Positions 7,197 to 12,090 of a stretch of DNA of 29,344 bases are shown piece by piece. Each line of letters begins with the position of its first letter. Position 1 is the first letter of the stretch. Position numbers and translations under genes: made by a program. This stretch comes from JBHELQ01 sp046262995 (GTDB lineage: Bacteria > Actinomycetota > Thermoleophilia > Solirubrobacterales > Thermoleophilaceae). The notes beneath the pieces were generated by a model. The model saw only the letters and a program-made list of their open reading frames with translations. It ran no database searches and was not told the DNA's origin. The stretch covers positions 1 to 29,344 of the forward strand of contig JBHELQ010000031.1 in assembly GCA_046262995.1 (NCBI GenBank), written 5' to 3'.

Positions 7197-7201
7197 CCGG
7201 T

Positions 7202-7219
7202 CCGCGCTCAGAAGCGCGG
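7202..7219. terminator. Hairpin between convergent protease and NlpC/P60 genes
   Basis: CCGCGCT (7202-7208), loop CAGA and AGCGCGG (7213-7219) make a perfect 7-bp stem. It starts five bases after the forward stop and overlaps the reverse gene's stop codon (7210-7208). There is no T-tract. It is a good candidate for a bidirectional terminator in a GC-rich genome. Confidence 0.5.
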
Positions 7220-7978
7220 CGGGTGGCGGACCGCGAACCCGCCGGTGGAGCGTGCCGCGTCCTGCCAGCGCGTGCCGGCGCGGCCCTGGCCGCTCGTGTC
7301 GAAGCGCAGTCCCGCCACGACCATGAAGATGTGGCCGGAGTTGGCGTAGATCGTGATCCAGTCACCAGGCCCGTCGGCGCCCCAGCTCACGAAGTTGCCT
7401 GAGGCGAGCGGGCGGTCCAGCAGGCCCGCCCCCGCCAGCGCGAACGAGACCGAGCCCGAGCAGTCGTAGCCCGAATCTCGCCAGCTGCCGTGCCCGCCGC
7501 CCCACTTGTAGGGGAACTTGGCGATCTCGTTGGCGGCCAGGATCACCCGCTTGACGACGTCCGGGGCGTCCGCGGGCGCCTGGGCGGTGCCGTCGTGCAG
7601 GACGCGGGCGCGCGGCCCCGTCTGCAGGAAGGCCGTGCTGTTCAGGTGGGACTTGAAGTCGTGCAGCTCGGCTCGCGCGGCGCGCAGGTCGGCGCGCACC
7701 TGCTTGTCCGAAGGAGCGCCGGGACTCGGCGCGTCGGGCCCGCCCGCCTGCGGCGTGGCGCCGGCGCCGGCGAACCGCACGACATGGCCCTGCGCGCGCA
7801 GCTCCGAGCCGCGCTCCTTGCGAACCCCGCGGACGGAGTCGGGCGTCAGGACCGGATCCCCGGGGGGCGGGCGCTCTTTCGGGCCGCAGCCGAAGGCGCC
7901 CACGGCCAGGCACAGCGTCGCCGCGGCCGGCGCCATTCGCCGCCAGGCCCTCCGATCCGTCGGGGCGGCCAGGTCCAT
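7208..7978 (-). CDS. NlpC/P60-like cell-wall hydrolase, lipoprotein
   Basis: Predicted secreted, lipid-anchored cysteine peptidase of the NlpC/P60 type, which cuts peptide bonds in peptidoglycan stem peptides. From ATG 7978 it has 256 residues: basic N-terminus, hydrophobic segment MAPAAATLCLAVGAFGC with lipobox AFGC and lipidated C31, a Pro-rich linker, and a C-terminal domain with FPYKWGGGHG, the catalytic cysteine C173 in YDCSGSVSFAL, and H216 in GHIFMVVAG. I chose 7978 over the longer frame (8014) because TACCGT lies eight bases upstream and the longer version would cross the divergent gene's start. The family call rests on the DCSG and GH motifs; the domain is somewhat diverged. Confidence 0.78.
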   Translation of the reverse strand: MDLAAPTDRRAWRRMAPAAATLCLAVGAFGCGPKERPPPGDPVLTPDSVRGVRKERGSELRAQGHVVRFAGAGATPQAGGPDAPSPGAPSDKQVRADLRAARAELHDFKSHLNSTAFLQTGPRARVLHDGTAQAPADAPDVVKRVILAANEIAKFPYKWGGGHGSWRDSGYDCSGSVSFALAGAGLLDRPLASGNFVSWGADGPGDWITIYANSGHIFMVVAGLRFDTSGQGRAGTRWQDAARSTGGFAVRHPPRF

Positions 7979-7986
7979 CGCCCGAA

Positions 7987-7996
7987 ACGGTAGCTT
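7987..7996. promoter_or_regulatory. Mirror-image shared -10 elements for the NlpC/P60 gene and the repeat protein gene
   Basis: ACGGTAGCTT contains TAGCTT forward (7991-7996, seven bases before ATG 8004) and TACCGT in reverse (7992-7987, eight bases before ATG 7978). The hexamers share the central TA, the same design as at 3875-3884, and both genes again look leaderless. Confidence 0.55.
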
Positions 7997-8003
7997 CTGG
8001 ACC

Positions 8004-8306
8004 ATGGTCCGCATCCCCGGCCGGCCCCCGCCCGAGGGCTATCCCACCGACCCGAGCGGGATCGAGGAGCCGCACGACGTGCTGGCTGCGGAGGAGTTCG
8101 CCATGCCCACGCGCGACCAGCGCTACCCGGCGGACCCCAGCGGCATCCAGGAGCCGCACGACGTGCTGGCGGCGGAGGAGTTCGCCATGCCGGCGCCCGG
8201 AACCCAGGCCCGTGCCCCTCGCCGCCGCTCCGAGCCGCGCGCGTGGTTGCCGCTCGCGCTGCTCGGCGTCGCGGCCGGGCTCGCGATCCTGCGCCGGCGC
8301 CGCTGA
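8004..8306 (+). CDS. Small tail-anchored protein with two 28-residue repeats, unknown function
   Basis: Protein of 100 residues. Residues 13-35 and 41-63 are two near-identical repeats (consensus YPxDPSGIxEPHDVLAAEEFA plus MP), spaced by 28 residues. An Arg-rich linker (about 69-79) leads to one membrane helix (WLPLALLGVAAGLAIL, 81-96) and the end RRRR. The repeats are acidic and could be short recognition peptides held at the membrane face. The repeat copies differ at several synonymous positions but almost not in protein, which argues for selection on the peptide. ATG 8004 lies seven bases behind TAGCTT (leaderless). It is divergent from the NlpC/P60 gene (25 bases) and convergent with the ferredoxin gene. 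I do not recognise the family. Confidence 0.72.
   Translation: MVRIPGRPPPEGYPTDPSGIEEPHDVLAAEEFAMPTRDQRYPADPSGIQEPHDVLAAEEFAMPAPGTQARAPRRRSEPRAWLPLALLGVAAGLAILRRRR
8040..8192 (+). repeat. Two tandem 69-bp coding repeats with 84-bp period
   Basis: 8040-8108 and 8124-8192 encode the two peptide repeats of the small tail-anchored protein. They match over most positions; the differences are mainly in third codon positions (for example tat/tac, ggg/ggc, gct/gcg), so this is an old internal duplication kept at protein level and not a recent DNA repeat. Confidence 0.85.
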
Positions 8307-8307
8307 G

Positions 8308-8541
8308 CTACGGGTAGAGGTCGCCGTCGGCGCCGGTGACGCGGATCGCGCTCACGGGGCAGTTGCGCGCGGCCTCGACCACGTCGTCGAGCGGCGCTCC
8401 GTCGGGATCGACCACCACCGCCTTGTCCTCATCGTCGAGTTGGAAGACGTCCGGAGCGGTGTCGACGCAGTCGCCTGAGCCGATGCACAGGGCGCGGTCG
8501 ACCTCCACCTCGATGCGGTTGTGCGGCGAGAGCTCCGGCAA
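8308..8541 (-). CDS. Single-cluster ferredoxin, probably [3Fe-4S]
   Basis: Small soluble electron carrier of 77 residues. The cluster ligands are C19, C25 and C61 (ALCIGSGDCVDTAPDVF and ARNCPVSAI). The middle position of the usual CxxCxxC is S22, so the cluster is expected to be [3Fe-4S], as in actinobacterial ferredoxins that serve cytochrome P450s. No P450 or ferredoxin reductase gene is in this window, so the partner is elsewhere. The start is TTG at 8541, nine bases behind TAGCCT; the GTG in the EVEVDR stretch is an alternative. The acidic surface (EDK, DPDG, LDDVVE) is typical. The gene follows the M15-like peptidase gene by 12 bases and is convergent with the repeat protein gene. Confidence 0.85.
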   Translation of the reverse strand: MPELSPHNRIEVEVDRALCIGSGDCVDTAPDVFQLDDEDKAVVVDPDGAPLDDVVEAARNCPVSAIRVTGADGDLYP

Positions 8542-8550
8542 GCGCCGCTG

Positions 8551-8556
8551 AGGCTA
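8551..8556 (-). promoter_or_regulatory. -10 TAGCCT for the ferredoxin gene, built on the upstream stop codon
   Basis: The TAG stop of the M15-like gene (8556-8554) forms the first half of TAGCCT, which ends nine bases before the TTG start at 8541. Proposed from spacing only. Confidence 0.35.
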
Positions 8557-9177
8557 CCGGCGCCAGAAGCTCGTGCGCAGGCGGGCCCCGGCCAGGTTCA
8601 GGCCGATGTGCACGTGGTTGCGATGGGCCAGCGTCTCGTCGAGGCGCTTGCGCCGGCGCCCGCGGCGGTCGTAGCAATAGGAGTACTTCCCCATCCGCTC
8701 GGCGCCCGACCACCACGAGTGGCAGTTCCAGATGATCTCCTGGACACCCATGCGCCTCGCCAATGCGTGTGCGTTCCCCGCGCGATCGGTGGCCAGGAGC
8801 GTCAGGATCAGGCGTCGAGCGGCGCGCCGGTCGGCCGCGCTGTGCACGCTCAGGTGCCAGTCGATCGCGCGGCCCTCCGAGTGCAGGCTGTAGTTGTGGC
8901 GACCGAGCTTCTCGCAGCGCATGATCCCCCACGAGACACCGCGAACGTGGGTGTCGAGCCAGTGCTCCAGCCGCAGCGCTCCGCGCATCGGGCGCCTGCG
9001 GCAGCGCCGCGCGTAGTCGTAGCGATAGCCCTCGATCGGCTTGGCGACCAGGCGGTTGGCGGGGTTGCCGACGACGAGCCCGTACGGCCTGGCCGACGCG
9101 CCCGTGCTCGCGAACAGGGCGCATGCAGCGGCCAGGGCGGCCGCGGCGAGGGACAGGCGGCGTAGTCCTCGTGCCAC
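8554..9177 (-). CDS. Secreted M15-like peptidoglycan peptidase
   Basis: Exported protein of 207 residues with a signal peptide (MARGLRRLSL then a run of Ala/Leu, cleavage likely at about ASA-RP, residue 29/30). The mature part carries HSEGRAIDWHL at 99-109, which matches the zinc-binding HxxGxAxD pattern of M15-type D,D-/L,D-carboxypeptidases (H99, D106), and NHVHI near the end (H188, H190) for the remaining ligand. Four cysteines (C59, C88, C152, C168) could form disulfides outside the cell. It is therefore likely to trim cell-wall peptides, although an extensin-like or non-catalytic wall role remains possible. The start is GTG 9177 with AGGAGG close upstream. The neighbouring NlpC/P60 gene supports a cell-envelope theme. 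Confidence 0.75.
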   Translation of the reverse strand: MARGLRRLSLAAAALAAACALFASTGASARPYGLVVGNPANRLVAKPIEGYRYDYARRCRRRPMRGALRLEHWLDTHVRGVSWGIMRCEKLGRHNYSLHSEGRAIDWHLSVHSAADRRAARRLILTLLATDRAGNAHALARRMGVQEIIWNCHSWWSGAERMGKYSYCYDRRGRRRKRLDETLAHRNHVHIGLNLAGARLRTSFWRR

Positions 9178-9190
9178 GCCCTCCTAGTCG

Positions 9191-9224
9191 GCGGGCCCCG
9201 GCGACGGCTCAAGCCCGGGCCCGC
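9191..9224 (-). terminator. Long inverted repeat downstream of the aldehyde dehydrogenase gene
   Basis: GCGGGCCC (9191-9198) and GGGCCCGC (9217-9224) are perfect 8-bp arms around 18 bases that contain a smaller GGCT/AGCC pair. It begins 11 bases past the dehydrogenase stop and ends 14 bases before the next gene's start. Likely a terminator, though without a T-tract; it could also be a leader structure of the M15-like gene. Confidence 0.45.
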
Positions 9225-9234
9225 GCGGCTGGAC

Positions 9235-10803
9235 CTAGTCGCGCTTCCCGCGGCCCCAGATCAGCTGGACGATCCGCCTGAGGAGCTTCGTCTTGCCCGC
9301 CCTGTACGGGAACATGTGGAGCTCCTTCTTAGGCGCCAGCCGCGTGATCATCAGCGTTTGCTGCTGCGTGTACTTCCGGATGCCGCCCGGGCCGTGGCGG
9401 GAGCCCAGGCCGGATGCCTTCCACCCGCCCATCGGCACCTCTAGCGCGACGTAGTTCAGCTGGGCATCGTTGATGCAGACGACTCCGGCCTCGACCTGCC
9501 GCGCCACACGCTCGCCCTTGCCCACGTCCTTGGTCCAGACCGAAGCCTGGAGTCCGTAGGGCGAGTCGTTGGCCAGGCGGATCGCCTCGTCGGCGTCGCG
9601 CACCTTCATGACCGGCAGCGTCGGTCCGAACGTCTCCTCGGTCATCGCCTCCATCGAGTGGTCGACATCCACGAGCAGCGTGGGCTCGTAGAAGTCGCCG
9701 GGACCGTCGCCCCGGTGACCGCCCACGAGCACGCGCGCGCCCTTCTCGACGGCGTCCTTCACGTGACCGTCGATCAGGTCGACCTGCGGTGGCGACGTGA
9801 CGGCGCCGACGTCGACCGTGCCGGGGCCGCTCGGGGCGCCCTGGCGCAGCTCGCGCATCTTCTGCTCCACCTTGCCCAGGAACTCGTCGTAGATCGGCTC
9901 CTCGACGTAGACCCTCTCGATCGAGATGCAGGTCTGGCCGCCGTTCTGCATCGCGTAGTAGACCGCGGAGTTGGCGGCGCGCTCGATGTCGGCGTCCGCG
10001 AGCACGATCATCGGGTCCTTGCCGCCCAGCTCCAGGCCGACGGGGGTGAGCGTCTTGGCCGCGCGCTCCATCACCTTCTTCCCGACCTCGGTGGAGCCGG
10101 TGAACATCACGGCGTCCACGTGGTCGATCATCTCGCTGCCCACCTGGCCGCCGCCCACCGCGACCTGGAAGACGTGCTCGGGCAGGCCGCACTCGAGCAG
10201 GGCCTCCTGCATCAGCAGCGAGGTCATCGGGGTCAGCGACGCCGGCTTGAGCACACAGGAGTTGCCCGCCGCCAGCGCCGGGATGCAGTCGCCGAAGGAG
10301 TTCGTGAGCGGGTAGTTCCAGGGCCCGATGACCCCGACGACCCCCATTGGCGCGTAGCGGACGATCAGCTTGCGGCCGAGGACGAAGGGCGAGCTGGAGC
10401 GCACCTTCTCGTCGGCGAGGTAATCGGGCGCGTGCTTGGCCCAGAAGCCGAACGCGTTGGCGGCATAGGCGACCTCGGCGAGCTGCGCGTCCTCATAGGC
10501 CTTGCCGTTCTCCGCGACGATCGTGCGGGCGATGCGGTCGACGTTGTCGGTCACCCACTTCTGGGCGCGGCGCAATATCCGCCCGCGACCTTCGTAGCCG
10601 AGTGCCGCCCAGCCCGGCTGGGCCCTCCGCCCCCGCTCGACGAGCTCGGCCACCTGCTCGGGCTGGATCGCCGGGAGGGTCGCGATCAGCTCACCGGTGG
10701 CCGGGTTCTTCACCTCGAGCGTGTTGCGCTCGTCCCGGTCGCGCTCGGGGGCCGGCTTCGTGGCGGCCGTCCCGGGGACCTCCTCGATCGTCTTCTGCTC
10801 CAC
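9235..10803 (-). CDS. NAD(P)-dependent aldehyde dehydrogenase
   Basis: Oxidises an aldehyde to a carboxylic acid with NAD(P)+. It has 522 residues. The active site is complete: N163 (GPWNYPL), K186 (VLKPASL), E258 (GLELGGKDP), and the nucleophile C292 (NGGQTCISIERVYV). The NAD-site stretch FTGSTEVGKKV lies at 234-244. The sequence is of the succinate-semialdehyde or general aldehyde dehydrogenase kind, but the substrate cannot be assigned. A 30-residue charged N-terminal extension and a basic, amphipathic C-terminus (FPYRAGKTKLLRRIVQLIWG) suggest possible membrane contact. The start is GTG 10803 with GGGAGGAAGG just upstream; a -10-like TAGGCT lies at 10837-10832. It stands alone, divergent from the alpha/beta hydrolase gene. 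Confidence 0.92.
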   Translation of the reverse strand: MEQKTIEEVPGTAATKPAPERDRDERNTLEVKNPATGELIATLPAIQPEQVAELVERGRRAQPGWAALGYEGRGRILRRAQKWVTDNVDRIARTIVAENGKAYEDAQLAEVAYAANAFGFWAKHAPDYLADEKVRSSSPFVLGRKLIVRYAPMGVVGVIGPWNYPLTNSFGDCIPALAAGNSCVLKPASLTPMTSLLMQEALLECGLPEHVFQVAVGGGQVGSEMIDHVDAVMFTGSTEVGKKVMERAAKTLTPVGLELGGKDPMIVLADADIERAANSAVYYAMQNGGQTCISIERVYVEEPIYDEFLGKVEQKMRELRQGAPSGPGTVDVGAVTSPPQVDLIDGHVKDAVEKGARVLVGGHRGDGPGDFYEPTLLVDVDHSMEAMTEETFGPTLPVMKVRDADEAIRLANDSPYGLQASVWTKDVGKGERVARQVEAGVVCINDAQLNYVALEVPMGGWKASGLGSRHGPGGIRKYTQQQTLMITRLAPKKELHMFPYRAGKTKLLRRIVQLIWGRGKRD

Positions 10804-10840
10804 GCCTTCCTCCCTTGCTCGCCGACCTCGAAGCCTACCC

Positions 10841-10870
10841 TTGTCCGCTGGGCCGGCCGACCGTTAGCCT
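10841..10870 (+). promoter_or_regulatory. Sigma-70-type promoter of the alpha/beta hydrolase gene
   Basis: TTGTCC (10841-10846), 18-base spacer, TAGCCT (10865-10870). Transcription would start near 10877, leaving a leader of about 40 bases with a Shine-Dalgarno (AAAGGAG, 10903-10909) before ATG 10919. Confidence 0.5.
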
Positions 10871-10880
10871 TCTCGCGCGC

Positions 10881-10897
10881 GGAGCCGCCACGGCTCC
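10881..10897 (+). other. Hairpin near the 5' end of the hydrolase mRNA
   Basis: GGAGCC (10881-10886), loop GCCAC, GGCTCC (10892-10897): a perfect 6-bp GC stem within a few bases of the predicted mRNA 5' end and just before the Shine-Dalgarno. Such 5' hairpins can protect mRNA; a protein-binding site is the other option. Confidence 0.45.
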
Positions 10898-10918
10898 ACG
10901 GGAAAGGAGAACGCCCGT

Positions 10919-11728
10919 ATGCCCACGATCGACGTCGGCGACCAGACGCTCTACTACGAGGTCCACGGGGAGGGTGAGCCGCTCGTCCTGGTGATGGGGC
11001 TCGGCGGCGACACGCTCGCCTGGCTGCCCCAGATCCCGGCCTTCTCGGAGCGCTACCGCACCGTGGTCTTCGACAACCGCGACGTCGGCCAATCGTCAAT
11101 GGCGAGCGGGCCGTACGAGATCCGGGACATGGCGCAGGACGCCCTCGGCCTGACCGAGGCGCTGGAGCTCGACTCGTTCCACCTGCTCGGCCTCTCGATG
11201 GGCGGCCTGATCGCGCAGGAGATGGCGCTCGCCGCGCCCGAGCGGATCCGCACCCTGACCCTGACGGTCACGTTCGCCTGGAGCGGCGCCTGGGCGCGCA
11301 AGCTGAGCGAGGTCTGGGGCGCGCGCGTGCAGCACATGAGCCGCGAGCAGCGCGTCGACGAGCTCATGCTGCTCAACATGACCGAGGAGTTCTTCGAGAA
11401 CCAGGAGGCCCTCGCAACGCTGCGTGGGCTCACCCTGCAGAACCCCAATCCGCAGCCGCCCGAGGCCTTCGCGCGGCAGCTGGACGCCTGCAGCCGCCAC
11501 GACACGCGCGACCGGCTCGGCGGCCTGTCGATGCCCGTCCACATCGTCGGCGGGAATCGCGACATCCTGGTGCCGTTCTGGAAGTCCGAGGAGCTCGCGA
11601 AGCTGATCCCCGGTTCAAAGCTCACGACGATCGAGGGCGGCCCGCACGGCTCCTGGCTCGAGCGGAGCGAGGAGCTCAACGGCGCGGTGCTCGACTTCGT
11701 GGCCGAGCACACCACCGCCAGGGTCTAG
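10919..11728 (+). CDS. Alpha/beta-fold hydrolase
   Basis: Soluble hydrolase of 269 residues with the full triad: nucleophile S93 in GLSMGG, acid D215 in GGNRDILVP, and H243 in GGPHGSW. The oxyanion region is VMGLGGDTLAW, and FDNRDVGQSS marks the subgroup related to 3-oxoadipate enol-lactonases, esterases and haloperoxidase-like enzymes. The lid (about 125-185) is Met/Glu-rich. The substrate cannot be named. The gene has a promoter with spaced -35/-10 and a Shine-Dalgarno, unlike many neighbours. It resembles the hydrolase at 22517 (both have MGLG and YDNRDVG or FDNRDVG), so the two are distant paralogues. Its stop codon shares bases with that of the convergent STAS gene. Confidence 0.88.
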   Translation: MPTIDVGDQTLYYEVHGEGEPLVLVMGLGGDTLAWLPQIPAFSERYRTVVFDNRDVGQSSMASGPYEIRDMAQDALGLTEALELDSFHLLGLSMGGLIAQEMALAAPERIRTLTLTVTFAWSGAWARKLSEVWGARVQHMSREQRVDELMLLNMTEEFFENQEALATLRGLTLQNPNPQPPEAFARQLDACSRHDTRDRLGGLSMPVHIVGGNRDILVPFWKSEELAKLIPGSKLTTIEGGPHGSWLERSEELNGAVLDFVAEHTTARV

Positions 11729-12090
11729 CTCCGCTCGCCCTTCCCTATCTGCCCCAGGGCCTCGTCCAGGTCCGGGTCGACCGGCGCCGCCCTTCGGAAC
11801 TCGACGATCTCCAGGACCCTTGCCACGAGGCCCTCGGCAGGGGCCACCACCCGGAGCTCCTGCCGGCTCACGTCCAGCTTGCGCGCGAGCGAGAAGAGCA
11901 TCGCCACGCCGCTGGAGTCGATGAACTCGAGCTCGCTGAAGTCGATCACGACCCCCTTCGCCGTCGGCGCCACCGCCTCGGTGATGCGCTCGCCGGTGTC
12001 GCCGGCCTCGGCGATGTCGAGCTCGCCCGTGACCCGTGCGATCACCACGTCGTCGCGCTGCTCGATCGAGACTGCCGCCAGCCCGCTCAT
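11725..12090 (-). CDS. STAS-domain anti-sigma factor antagonist (RsbV/SpoIIAA-like)
   Basis: Partner-switching protein of 121 residues. When unphosphorylated it binds the anti-sigma kinase and frees the sigma factor; the kinase turns it off by phosphorylation. The STAS fold covers about 5-110, with the phosphorylation motif FIDSSGVAML at 56-65 (S59/S60). Its ATG at 12090 overlaps the stop of the 851-residue phosphatase/kinase fusion (ATGA), so both are made together and are almost surely partners: the fusion carries both the kinase-like ATPase that would phosphorylate this protein and the phosphatase that would reverse it. The stop codon lies in a CTAG shared with the opposing hydrolase gene's stop. 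Confidence 0.9.
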   Translation of the reverse strand: MSGLAAVSIEQRDDVVIARVTGELDIAEAGDTGERITEAVAPTAKGVVIDFSELEFIDSSGVAMLFSLARKLDVSRQELRVVAPAEGLVARVLEIVEFRRAAPVDPDLDEALGQIGKGERS

